From the NCBI GenBank assembly GCA_963758945.1, contig CAVWXY010000008.1, forward strand, positions 124,001 to 188,000: a stretch of DNA of 64,000 nt, read 5' to 3'. A program made the position numbers and the translations under genes. The DNA comes from VAZQ01 sp963758945 (GTDB lineage: Bacteria > Pseudomonadota > Alphaproteobacteria > Rhizobiales > Xanthobacteraceae). Below the pieces are notes generated by a model. That model had not been told where the DNA came from and did no database searches. It was given only the letters and a program-made list of their open reading frames with translations. Positions 34,987-43,409 of this stretch are shown in pieces (position 1 is the first letter of the stretch; each line of letters opens with the position of its first letter).

Positions 34987-36579
34987 ATGTCGATGACGTC
35001 CGAGATGAAACGTCCGGTGCTGTGGACGACCGGCGACTGGAACGCTTTTTTCGGGTTCGGCACCAACATCCTCGTCAACATGCTCGTGCTCACGGGCCTG
35101 TTGCGGTTCGTGCTGAAGATGCCGGACTCGCTCGTCTTCGGCCGCATCCTGCCGGCGCTCGGCCTGATGATGTGCCTCTCGACCATGTACTACGCCTTTC
35201 TGGCCTACCGGCTGGCGCTGAGAACCGGCCGCAGCGACGTCTGCGCGCTCCCTTCGGGGGTGAGCGTGCCGCACATGTTCATCGTCACCTTCGTGATCAT
35301 GCTGCCGATCACGCTCAAGACCAACGACCCGATCAAGGGCTGGGAGGCTGGCCTGGTCTGGGTGTTCTTCCAGAGCTTCATCCTGATGATCGGCGGCTTC
35401 ATCGCTCCCTATATCCGCAAGATCACGCCGCGCGCGGCGCTGCTCGGAACGCTCGCCGGCGTCTCCGTGACCTTCATCTCCATGCGCCCGGCGCTCGAAA
35501 TGTACATGACGCCGGTCATCGGGCTCACCTGCTTCGCCGTCATTCTCGTGAGCTGGTTCGGCGGCTTCAAATATCCCAAGGGCATTCCGGCCGGCCTGGT
35601 CGCCATCGCCGTCGGCATGCTCATCGCCTGGGGCTCCAACCTGTTCGGCCTCGGCTACGGCGGGCTGAGCCTCTCGGGCCTCATGGGCGCGTTCACGCAT
35701 TTCGGCTTCTCGGTGCCGGTCCCCGCCCTCGACCATGTGTTCTCGGGTTTCGAGTACCTCGGCGTCATCCTGGTCACCGCGATCCCGTTCGGCATCTACG
35801 ACCTGGTCGAGGCCATGGACAACGTGGAGAGCGCGGAGGCCGCCGGCGACTCCTATCCGACCACCCGCGTGCTCACCGCCGACGGCGTCGTCAGCCTGAT
35901 CGGCTGCCTGATGGGCAATCCGTTCATCAATGCGGTCTATATCGGCCATCCCGGCTGGAAGGCGATGGGCGGACGCATCGGCTATTCGGCTGCGACCGGG
36001 ATCATGGTGATCGTGCTCGCCTGGTTCGGCATCGTCTCGGTGCTGCTGGCGCTTATCCCCGTGGTCGCGATCTCGCCGATCCTGCTCTATATCGGCATGT
36101 TGATCGGCGCCCAGGCGTTCCAGACCACGCCGACCGCGCACGCCCCCGCGATCGTGCTCGCGCTCACGCCGCATCTCGCGGCCTGGTGCAAGACCCTGAT
36201 GGACGGCGCGCTCGGCGCGGCGGGAACCAGCGCGGCTGCGATCGGTTTCGACAAGCTCGGCCAGGTGGGCGTGCTCTATCACGGGCTCGAGGTGCTGGGC
36301 GGCGGCTCGATCCTCACCGGCCTCGTGCTCGGCGCCGTGGGCGTATTCGTCATCGAGAAGAAATTCGCGGAGGCCGCCGCCTTCGCGCTGTCCGGCGCCG
36401 TGCTCACCTTCTTCGGCTTCATGCACGGCGAGTCGGTGGGTCTCGCCGTCACCCCGTCGGTCGCGATCGCCTACGCGATCGTCGCCGCGTTTCTGTTCGG
36501 CCTGAGCCGCCTGCCCGCGACGTTCCAAGTGCCGGAGCCATCCGTTGAGAAGGCTGTCGCGGCAACTCCGGCGGAATGA
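34987..36579 (+). CDS. NCS2-type nucleobase:cation symporter-like permease
   Basis: A 530-residue inner-membrane transporter with about 12-14 helices, preceded by a strong ribosome binding site (AGGAGGGAG). Family features include an early FGFGTNILVNMLVLTGLL helix, CALPSGVSVPHMFIV in the region of the first half-helix, the acidic motif GIYDLVEAMDNVESAEAAG and the MGNPFINAVYIGHPGWKAMGGRIGYS stretch, where NCS2/SulP-fold carriers bind substrate. It belongs to the xanthine/uracil/ascorbate permease superfamily, but to a branch whose substrates I cannot name. The sigma-54 promoter and the neighbouring amidohydrolases suggest uptake of a purine, pyrimidine or ureide as a nitrogen source. Confidence 0.83.
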   Translation: MSMTSEMKRPVLWTTGDWNAFFGFGTNILVNMLVLTGLLRFVLKMPDSLVFGRILPALGLMMCLSTMYYAFLAYRLALRTGRSDVCALPSGVSVPHMFIVTFVIMLPITLKTNDPIKGWEAGLVWVFFQSFILMIGGFIAPYIRKITPRAALLGTLAGVSVTFISMRPALEMYMTPVIGLTCFAVILVSWFGGFKYPKGIPAGLVAIAVGMLIAWGSNLFGLGYGGLSLSGLMGAFTHFGFSVPVPALDHVFSGFEYLGVILVTAIPFGIYDLVEAMDNVESAEAAGDSYPTTRVLTADGVVSLIGCLMGNPFINAVYIGHPGWKAMGGRIGYSAATGIMVIVLAWFGIVSVLLALIPVVAISPILLYIGMLIGAQAFQTTPTAHAPAIVLALTPHLAAWCKTLMDGALGAAGTSAAAIGFDKLGQVGVLYHGLEVLGGGSILTGLVLGAVGVFVIEKKFAEAAAFALSGAVLTFFGFMHGESVGLAVTPSVAIAYAIVAAFLFGLSRLPATFQVPEPSVEKAVAATPAE

Positions 36580-36604
36580 GTAAACCTGCGTCGTCCCCGC
36601 GCAT

Positions 36605-36636
36605 CCGATCTCGGGCTTGCCCGAGATCGGCTCTTT
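36605..36636 (+). terminator. Intrinsic terminator after the permease gene
   Basis: A perfect stem, CCGATCTCGGGC/GCCCGAGATCGG with a 2-base loop, is followed by CTCTTT. It starts 26 bases past the permease stop codon. Confidence 0.85.
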
Positions 36637-36641
36637 AAGCG

Positions 36642-36667
36642 CGCATGTCGGCTATAGCCGACATGCG
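36642..36667. repeat. Perfect 26-base palindrome beside the terminator
   Basis: CGCATGTCGGCTA is followed directly by its exact reverse complement TAGCCGACATGCG, without a loop. It lies between the permease terminator and the convergent monooxygenase gene. It may be a second terminator for the leftward gene, an intergenic palindromic repeat of the kind frequent in Bradyrhizobium relatives, or a regulator site. Confidence 0.7.
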
Positions 36668-36753
36668 TTGGGGACCCATGGTGCCACACACTCCGGTCTC
36701 TGGCATATAAGTTCCCGCTTGCGCGAAACGACGGACGTGTGTTTGCGGCTACC

Positions 36754-37941
36754 TCATCCCAGCTCTCGCGCCCGGCGCAGGCTCGCGATCATCGAGACCC
36801 GCAACAGGTAGTCGTAGGCGCGCTGCTTGTCCGCAGCGATCTCCGCCAGGCTGCGCGCGAACTCGCTGCCGTCGGATTCGAGGTTGCGCTTGTTCTGGAT
36901 CGACTGCTTCTCGATGTATTCGAGCGTCACCAGCCGGCGCTGGCGGTCGTAGCGTTCGAGCTCGCTCTCGGCTTTCCCGCCATGCCAGACGTCGATCAGG
37001 CGCGAGGTCAGATTGATGGCATCGTGGATGCCGCCGTTCATGCCCATGCCGCCGAGCGGATTGTTGATATGCGCGGCATCCCCCACGAGGAAGGCGCGTC
37101 CCTCCCGAAACGTCTGTGCCACCCGCTGGTGGACCTTGTAGAGGGTGATATGCGCCACCTCGTAGCGTGAGATGCCGCGGACCACCCCGGCCATGAGCGA
37201 CTGGGCGAATTCGCCGCTCAGTGCCAATTCGTCGCTTTCGTGCGGCGCGATCGGGAACATCACGCGGCAGAGGCCGGGGATTTGCAGCAGGAAATGCCAG
37301 CGCTCTGGATCGCACACGTAGCTCACGGCAGCCAGGTCGGGAATGACCGTGCGGAAATCGAACGGCGTGCTCACCACCAGGAAGCGCTCCGGCCAGGTGA
37401 ATCCGGGAAATTCGATCCCGAGCGTGCGCCGCACCTCGCTGCGGGCACCGTCCGCGCCGATGAGCCAGCGGCCGGAGCGCGTCTCGGCACGCCCCTCTCG
37501 CTCGATCGTCAGCTGGACGCCCGCGGGCTGCTGCGCGACGTGCCGGACCGGGCTGTCGAATTGCAGCTCGAAATTCGGCTTGCCGCGCAGCTGCTGGTAC
37601 AAGATGCGCGTCAACCTCGATTGCTCGCACTGCACCCGATAGGGGTGGGTCGTGGCGTCGGCGATGGCGGCGAAATCGAACTGCGCCAGTACGCCTTGCA
37701 TCTTGGTCCGATACTGGAACCGTGGTGCCACCAGCCCGCTCGCAATCAGCGGCCGCGCCGCCCCGAGCCGATCGAGCATGTCGAGGGTGGGCGGGTGAAA
37801 GGTCGAGGCGCGCGATTCCTCGCTCAGATCGGGCCCGGCCTCGAACACCGTCACCGGGACGCCGGCGCGCACGAGGCTCGCCGCGGCCGTGAGCCCGACC
37901 GGGCCCGCGCCGGCGATCAGGACGCGCTCTTCAACTGCCAT
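36754..37941 (-). CDS. FAD-dependent aromatic monooxygenase (FAD_binding_3 family)
   Basis: A 395-residue group A flavoprotein hydroxylase. The N-terminal GxGxxG is in VLIAGAGPVGLTAAASLV, the DG motif in WLIGADGARSEVRR and the GD motif in GRAFLVGDAAHINNPLGGMGMN, all in the expected order and spacing. The length matches p-hydroxybenzoate hydroxylase-type enzymes, which hydroxylate a phenolic ring with NAD(P)H and O2. It is last in a leftward operon after a CoA ligase and a Bug receptor, so the substrate is probably an aromatic acid taken up or produced by that cassette. Confidence 0.92.
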   Translation of the reverse strand: MAVEERVLIAGAGPVGLTAAASLVRAGVPVTVFEAGPDLSEESRASTFHPPTLDMLDRLGAARPLIASGLVAPRFQYRTKMQGVLAQFDFAAIADATTHPYRVQCEQSRLTRILYQQLRGKPNFELQFDSPVRHVAQQPAGVQLTIEREGRAETRSGRWLIGADGARSEVRRTLGIEFPGFTWPERFLVVSTPFDFRTVIPDLAAVSYVCDPERWHFLLQIPGLCRVMFPIAPHESDELALSGEFAQSLMAGVVRGISRYEVAHITLYKVHQRVAQTFREGRAFLVGDAAHINNPLGGMGMNGGIHDAINLTSRLIDVWHGGKAESELERYDRQRRLVTLEYIEKQSIQNKRNLESDGSEFARSLAEIAADKQRAYDYLLRVSMIASLRRARELG

Positions 37942-37998
37942 GATGCTCGGAGGCGGCGTCGGCAGGGGACCGCCGACGGGCAGGTCCCCCGCACGGCT

Positions 37999-38988
37999 TC
38001 ACTGGATCGGCTCGATGCCCGCCTTGTGAATGATGTCGCGCCACTTGATTGTTTCGGACGATATGAACTTGCCGAGCTCCTCCGGCGTGAAGAGGACCGG
38101 TTCTGCGCCTTGCTCGGTGAATTTTTTCTGCACCGTCGCATCCAAGAGTGCCGCGTTGGTGTCCTGGTTGAGCTTGGCAATGATCGGCTTCGGGGTTCCT
38201 TTCGGCGCCAGCATCACGAACCAGCCGGAGGCCTCGTAGTTCGGCAGCCCGGCGTGGGCGGTGGTCGGGACGTCGGGGAGCGCCGCCATCCGTTTCTTGG
38301 TCGCGACGGCGAGCGCTCTGGCGCCGCCGCTGTTGAGTGCCGCCAGCACGTTCGGCAGCCACTGGAAGCCGAGCGGGACCGTACCCGCGATCAGGTCCGG
38401 GGTGTACTGCGCGATGTTGCGATAGGGCACATGGGTGAGCTTGACCCCGGTGACCTGCTGGAAATACGCGCCCGCCAGGTGCTGGGAGCTGCCGATGCCG
38501 ACCGAGCCGTAATTGAGCTGGTTCGGCCGCTCCTTGGCATAGGCGATCAATTCCGTCAGCGTCTTCACCGGAAGCTTCGCGCTCGCCACGATCACGATGG
38601 GAAACACGCCGATCATCGCGATCGGCTCCAAGTCCTTCTGCGGATCATAGCCGAGGTCGCGGTAGAGCGTCACGTTGGCGGCTATCGGTCCCGAGCCGCT
38701 GCCTACCAAGGTGTAGCCGTCGGGAGTGGCTTTGGTGGCCGCCAGCGTTCCGGTATTGCCGCCGGCGCCTGGACGGTTGTCGATGACGAAGGGCTGCCCG
38801 ATCGCCTTGCTCGTCCGATCGAGCAGGATGCGGGTGACCACGTCGCTCGCGCTGCCGCCGGCGAACGGGATGATCACCTGAATCGGCCGCGCCGGATAGG
38901 TCTGCGCCCCGGCCACACCACCGCCCAGTATGGTGGAGACCGCGGCGACCGCCATCGTTGCGAACCAGCATCGTCTTGCCGTTTTCAT
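37999..38988 (-). CDS. Bug-family tripartite tricarboxylate transporter receptor (TctC-like)
   Basis: A 329-residue periplasmic binding protein. A signal peptide (MKTARRCWFATMAVAAVSTI, cut after AGA) is followed by the Bug signature YPARPIQVIIPFAGGSASDVVTR, then FVIDNRPGAGGNTGTLAATKATPDGYTL, and two lobes with PYRNIAQYTPDLIAGTVPL and LPDVPTTAHAGLPNYE. Bug proteins bind carboxylates or aromatic acids; no TctA/TctB membrane subunits lie nearby, which is common for the many orphan Bug genes. I chose the ATG at 38988 (GAGGGAAAGCC before it) over one at 39012 because the signal peptide starts there. It sits between the CoA ligase and the monooxygenase. Confidence 0.93.
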   Translation of the reverse strand: MKTARRCWFATMAVAAVSTILGGGVAGAQTYPARPIQVIIPFAGGSASDVVTRILLDRTSKAIGQPFVIDNRPGAGGNTGTLAATKATPDGYTLVGSGSGPIAANVTLYRDLGYDPQKDLEPIAMIGVFPIVIVASAKLPVKTLTELIAYAKERPNQLNYGSVGIGSSQHLAGAYFQQVTGVKLTHVPYRNIAQYTPDLIAGTVPLGFQWLPNVLAALNSGGARALAVATKKRMAALPDVPTTAHAGLPNYEASGWFVMLAPKGTPKPIIAKLNQDTNAALLDATVQKKFTEQGAEPVLFTPEELGKFISSETIKWRDIIHKAGIEPIQ

Positions 38989-39008
38989 GGCTTTCCCTCG
39001 GTTGGAAT

Positions 39009-40610
39009 TCATCGTGCTTGGCGCGTTTTCAAGGGCGAACCGGCGTGCGCCTCGGACCCGGCCCGGGACCGGCTTTCGCCGGAGAATGCCTGGCTGCGCT
39101 CGGCTTCGTACTCGCCCGCGACCAGCTTGCGGCGCAACAGCTTGCCGACCGGCGATTTCGGGATCAGCTCGACGAAGACATAGCGGCGCGGGCGCTTGAA
39201 ACCGGCAAGCCCCGACTGGCGGCAGAACGCATCGAGCTCGTCGGGCGCGACCGCGGCGCAGCGCTTGACGAAGGCGGAAACGACCTTGCCCCAGCGCTCG
39301 TCCGCAAGGCCGACCACGGCCACCTCCGACACCGCGGGATGCAGCGACAGGCAGCTTTCGATCTCCACCGGCGAGATGTTCTCCCCGCCGCTGATGATCA
39401 TGTCGTCGACGCGGCCGGTGACGAAGAGATCGCCGTCGGCGTCGAGGTAGCCGGTGTCGCCAGTGAAATACCAGCCGTCGCGCAGCGCTCTCGCGTTCGC
39501 ATCCGGCCGCCGCCAATAGCCCTCGAACAATTCGTCGCCCGCCATCAGCGCGATGATCTCGCCCTCCTCGCCGGCCTGCGCCACGTCCGCGGGCGAGCCC
39601 GCGCCGAGCCGCACCACGCGCACAAGCTGGTTGATGCCGGCGCGGCCAGCCGAGCCCGGCTTCGCCGCCGCATCCTGGTCGATGGTGAAGGTGTAGATTT
39701 CGGACGAGCCGTAGTGGTTGACGAACAGGTCCGGATTGAACGCGGCCTTCAAGTCCCGCAGCAAGCCGTCCGTCATCGGTGCGCCGGCGAAGCCGAGCTT
39801 GCGCACCGACGTCACGTCGGCGGTCTTGAACAGCGGGTGATGCAGGAGGTCGTGGTAGAGCGTCGGCACCAAATAGAGATTGGTGATGCGCTCGGCCGCG
39901 ATCAGCTCGAGCGCGCGCGCGGCCTCGAAGCGCGGCAGGCAGACGAAGGCGCCGCCGACCAGCGACATCGCGAGGAGCGAGCGCAGACCCATGGTGTGGT
40001 AAAGCGGCATGACCCCGAGCGTGCGCTCGTGCGCACGATAGAGATTTTGCGCCACCTGCGCGACCGCCGCCGCGCGCTCGGCGCGCTGACGGCGCGGCAC
40101 CCCTTTTGGGCGCGCGGTGGTGCCCGAGGTATAGAGCATCACCGACCATGCCTCGGCATCGGCGCGTGGCTGTGCGCCGCGGGCGCTCCGTCCGAGCAGC
40201 AACTCGAACGGGACGTCCTGTGCGCGCGGTGCGTCAACCGCGATGCGCGGGCGCGCCTTGCTCGAGGCGCCGATGGCCTCGGCGGCGACTGCCTCGTAGA
40301 CGACGGCTTTCGCCCCGGCGTCGTCCAGGCAGAACTCGAGCTCGTCGGCGGTGGAGCGCCAATTGAGCGGCGTGACGATGATGCCGGCGAACTGGCAAGC
40401 CCAGTGGATGGTCGCGGCTTCCCAGCAATTCTGCAGGAGCGTGACCAGGTGGTCGCCCGGCTCGAGCCCGAGCTCGTCGAAGCCGGCCACCAGCGCCGAA
40501 ATGCTGCGGTACCAAGCGCTGTATGTGAGGCGCACGTCGCCGTCGACGATTGCCAGCGCCTCGGGATCGCGGGCGACGCTCGCGAGGAAGCTCGTGCCGA
40601 GATCAAGCAT
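39009..40610 (-). CDS. AMP-forming acyl/aryl-CoA synthetase
   Basis: A 533-residue ANL-superfamily ligase. The phosphate-binding motif is VMLYTSGTTARPKGVPRRQ, the adenine region NHYGSSEIY, the ribose-binding Asp in DGWYFTGDTGYLD, the hinge VDDMIISGGENISPVEIE, and the catalytic lysine in the terminal PKSPVGKLLRRKLV. The overall pattern is that of benzoate/hydroxybenzoate and medium-chain acyl-CoA ligases. It activates a carboxylic acid with ATP and CoA. It heads the leftward cassette and faces the UbiD gene across a 121-base divergent region. The ATG at 40610 has GGGGAGA upstream. Confidence 0.9.
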   Translation of the reverse strand: MLDLGTSFLASVARDPEALAIVDGDVRLTYSAWYRSISALVAGFDELGLEPGDHLVTLLQNCWEAATIHWACQFAGIIVTPLNWRSTADELEFCLDDAGAKAVVYEAVAAEAIGASSKARPRIAVDAPRAQDVPFELLLGRSARGAQPRADAEAWSVMLYTSGTTARPKGVPRRQRAERAAAVAQVAQNLYRAHERTLGVMPLYHTMGLRSLLAMSLVGGAFVCLPRFEAARALELIAAERITNLYLVPTLYHDLLHHPLFKTADVTSVRKLGFAGAPMTDGLLRDLKAAFNPDLFVNHYGSSEIYTFTIDQDAAAKPGSAGRAGINQLVRVVRLGAGSPADVAQAGEEGEIIALMAGDELFEGYWRRPDANARALRDGWYFTGDTGYLDADGDLFVTGRVDDMIISGGENISPVEIESCLSLHPAVSEVAVVGLADERWGKVVSAFVKRCAAVAPDELDAFCRQSGLAGFKRPRRYVFVELIPKSPVGKLLRRKLVAGEYEAERSQAFSGESRSRAGSEAHAGSPLKTRQAR

Positions 40611-40731
40611 ACGTCTCCCCGACGATCGATCGTCCGACCCCACCAGCCGCCACACGCGTCATCGCACGGCATTCCTCTCGCAACCCGGCGATGATACATC
40701 TCTGCAAGGGCGTTTCCATCGGGACAAGTCC
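40611..40731. promoter_or_regulatory. Divergent promoter region of the two aromatic-acid cassettes, with a 14-base palindrome
   Basis: The only non-coding DNA between the CoA ligase and UbiD genes, so it must hold both promoters. A perfect palindrome, GACGATCGATCGTC, occupies 40621-40634, ten bases before the ligase start, and could be the operator of a regulator encoded elsewhere. I see no clear -10/-35 pair. Confidence 0.45.
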
Positions 40732-42186
40732 ATGGCTCAAATCAGCGAAGCGGCGCAAGGGGGCGCACGAGATGCGCCGGCGCGGACCCACGGCGACAAC
40801 ACGCCGCAGCCGGTCCGCTCGCTGCGGGATTGGCTCGATCATCTCGCCGCGCGCGAGCGCCTGCTGGTGCTCAACCCGGGCGTCGGGCTCCGCTTCGAGC
40901 TTGCGGCGGTGGCCAAGCGTCTCGACGGACTGCGCGCGACCGTGTTCCCGCGACCAGGCGGGCATGCGATTCCCGTCGTCTCCGGACTCGTCTCCGACCG
41001 CGGCTGGATGGCGGAGGCGATGGGAGTGGAGCCGGGCGAGGTCCTGTCGCGCTTTCAAGAAGCCGCGCTCGATCCGATCCCGTGGCGGGAGACCCGATCG
41101 GCGCCGGCGCAGGAGGTCGTCCATCGTGAGGTCGATCTGGCGCGGCTGTTGCCGCTTCCCACCCACAACGAGCACGACAGCGGCCCTTATCTCAGTGCCG
41201 GCCTGATGATCACCCGCAATCCGCGCACCGGAAAGCAGAATGTCTCCATCCATCGCTGCCAGGTGAGCGGCCCCAACCGTCTCGGCGTGCTCCTGTTGCC
41301 GCGCCATACCCACATGTTCTTCGAGATGGCGGAGCAGGGCGGGCGGCCGCTCGAGGCCGCCATCGTCGTCGGGGTCGACCCGCTCACCTTGCTCGCCTCC
41401 CAGGCCATCGCGCCGATCGACGTCGACGAGCTGGAGATCGCCGGCGCCCTGCACCGGCGGCCGCTCGCCGTGGTCAAGTGCCTGACCAGCGATTTGCGCG
41501 TGCCGGCGGATGCGGAAATCGTCGTCGAGGGTCGATTCCTGCCTGGCGTGCGCGAGCCCGAAGGCCCGTTCGGCGAATTTCCGCAGTATTACGGCGAGCG
41601 CGCCGAGCGGCACGTGATGGAGGTCGACGCGGTCACCCACCGCCGCGACGCCGTCTTCCACACCATCGTGGGCGGCGGCCTGGAGCATCTGCTGCTGGGC
41701 GCGATCCCGCGCGAGGCGACGTTGCTGGCACACCTCAAGCGATCGTTTCCCAATGTGCGCGACGTGCATCTCGCCCGCGGCGGCGTGTGCCGCTATCACC
41801 TCTATGTGCAGATGCGCAAGCGCCAGGAAGGCGAGGCCAAGAACGTCATGCTCGGTGCCTTCGCCGGCCACTACGACGTCAAGCAGGTCATCGTGGTGGA
41901 CGAGGACGTCGACATTCACAATCCCGACGAGGTCGAATGGGCGGTGGCGACGCGCTTCCAGGCCGACCGCGACCTCGTGATCGTGCCGGAAAGCCAGGGC
42001 TCCAAGCTCGATCCCTCGACGCGCAACGGTGTCGGCGCCAAGATGGGGCTCGACGCCACCAAGCCGCTGTCGGCCGCGGACATGGTGTTCAAGCGCATTC
42101 GCGTCCCGGGCGAGGAGAAGGTCGACGTCGCGGCGCTCCTCGCCGGAACCGGGCGCACAAACTGGCGCGAGGCGGTGACGCGATAG
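40732..42186 (+). CDS. UbiD family decarboxylase
   Basis: A 484-residue prenylated-FMN-dependent (de)carboxylase. Characteristic parts are HREVDLARLLPLPTHNEHD near residue 125-150, GLMITRNPRTGKQNVSIHR (metal/prFMN site), PEGPFGEFPQYYG with the catalytic glutamates, and a C-terminal domain ending in GVGAKMGLDATKPLS. Members decarboxylate aromatic or alpha,beta-unsaturated acids such as 4-hydroxybenzoate, vanillate or pyrrole-2-carboxylate. The cofactor needs a UbiX prenyltransferase, which is not in the window. It heads the rightward cassette with a Bug receptor and an FAD monooxygenase, consistent with aromatic acid catabolism. Confidence 0.93.
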   Translation: MAQISEAAQGGARDAPARTHGDNTPQPVRSLRDWLDHLAARERLLVLNPGVGLRFELAAVAKRLDGLRATVFPRPGGHAIPVVSGLVSDRGWMAEAMGVEPGEVLSRFQEAALDPIPWRETRSAPAQEVVHREVDLARLLPLPTHNEHDSGPYLSAGLMITRNPRTGKQNVSIHRCQVSGPNRLGVLLLPRHTHMFFEMAEQGGRPLEAAIVVGVDPLTLLASQAIAPIDVDELEIAGALHRRPLAVVKCLTSDLRVPADAEIVVEGRFLPGVREPEGPFGEFPQYYGERAERHVMEVDAVTHRRDAVFHTIVGGGLEHLLLGAIPREATLLAHLKRSFPNVRDVHLARGGVCRYHLYVQMRKRQEGEAKNVMLGAFAGHYDVKQVIVVDEDVDIHNPDEVEWAVATRFQADRDLVIVPESQGSKLDPSTRNGVGAKMGLDATKPLSAADMVFKRIRVPGEEKVDVAALLAGTGRTNWREAVTR

Positions 42187-42415
42187 GCGCGAGATCGTGC
42201 GCCAAAGTCGACGTGAGCGCTCTTCGCCGCGAGGCCTTGGGCGCCTTGCCCTTTTCCGATCGGGCATGTCCCCCAAGGCTGCGCGAGCCCGCGGATCGTC
42301 CCGCAGAATGGCGCTATGCGCTGATCGCGGCATCAACTACCTTCAAGGCTACGCTCGCGCAAAACCCGGCACCAAGAACCTCAGGTCTCGCGCGCGACGA
42401 CCCAAGGAGCAAAGC

Positions 42416-43396
42416 ATGAGCATGAAACGGATGTTTGCTTGCGCGACGCTGGCGTTGTGCTGCGGGCTCGACGCCGGCAATCAAGCCGATGCGCAGTCTT
42501 ATCCCGCGCAGCCGATCAAGATCATCGTCCCGGCGGCGCCCGGCGGGCCATCCGATCTTCCGGCTCGCCTGGCGGGGCAAATCCTGCCGGCGAGCCTCGG
42601 CCAGCCCGTGGTGGTCGAGAACCGCGGCGGTGCCGGCGGTGCGATCGGCGCGCGCGCGGCCGCGAGCGCGCCGCCGGACGGCTACACGCTGATGATCGGC
42701 AACACCAGCACGCTGGCGGTGATCCCCGCGGTCTCCGCCAGTGCGGGCTACGATCCGGTCAAGGACTTCACACCGATCGCCAAGGTCACCGAGGGCTTCC
42801 AGATCCTGGTCGTGCACCCGTCGTCGCCGTGGAAATCGATCAAGGAGCTGGTCGAATATGCCAAGGCCAATCCCGGCAAGCTCAACTATGCGCATACCGG
42901 TGCCGGCGGGCTGCCGCATCTGGCCGGCGAGCTGTTCATGCTGCGCAGCGGCGCGAAGATGACCGGCGTCTCCTATCGCAGCGGAGGGGAGTCGAACACC
43001 GCGGTGTTGAGCAAGGCAGTCGACCTCACGCTCGAGAACATCGCCATCCTGGGGGCGCTCATCCGCGACGGCAAGCTGCGCGCGCTCGCGGTGGCCAACA
43101 AGACGCGCACCCCGTTGCTGCCCGACGTGCCCACCATGGCCGAGGCCGGCGTACCGGACGCCGAAGCCAACACCTTCTTCGGGCTGGTCGCACCGGCCGG
43201 CACGCCCGCGAGCATCATCGCCAAGCTCAATGCCGCGATGAACGAGGGCATGCAGGCGCCCGACATACAGGCGAAGATCACCAGTCTCGGCACCGAGGCG
43301 AAGCCCGGCTCACCCGCCGACTTCGCGGCGTTCATCGCCGCCCAGCATCGCAAGTGGACCGAAGTCGGCAAGGCCGCGGGCGTGAAGATCGATTGA
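42416..43396 (+). CDS. Bug-family tripartite tricarboxylate transporter receptor (TctC-like)
   Basis: A 326-residue periplasmic receptor with an AAGGAGC ribosome binding site and a signal peptide cut near ADA before QSYPAQPIKIIVPAAPGGPSD. Other family marks are VVVENRGGAGGAIGARAAA, PPDGYTLMIGNTSTL and LLPDVPTMAEAGVPDAEANTFFG. It differs clearly from the Bug protein of the leftward cassette, so the two are not a recent duplication. It lies between the UbiD and monooxygenase genes, 13 bases before the latter, which supports one operon. The ligand is probably a carboxylate; no membrane subunits are nearby. Confidence 0.93.
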   Translation: MSMKRMFACATLALCCGLDAGNQADAQSYPAQPIKIIVPAAPGGPSDLPARLAGQILPASLGQPVVVENRGGAGGAIGARAAASAPPDGYTLMIGNTSTLAVIPAVSASAGYDPVKDFTPIAKVTEGFQILVVHPSSPWKSIKELVEYAKANPGKLNYAHTGAGGLPHLAGELFMLRSGAKMTGVSYRSGGESNTAVLSKAVDLTLENIAILGALIRDGKLRALAVANKTRTPLLPDVPTMAEAGVPDAEANTFFGLVAPAGTPASIIAKLNAAMNEGMQAPDIQAKITSLGTEAKPGSPADFAAFIAAQHRKWTEVGKAAGVKID

Positions 43397-43409
43397 GCAG
43401 CGTCCGCGC

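Noticed and set aside
37240..39183. Long plus-strand frame opposite the monooxygenase and Bug receptor genes
   Set aside because: It crosses two well-supported genes and a gap on the opposite strand, with composition typical of antisense G+C-rich frames.
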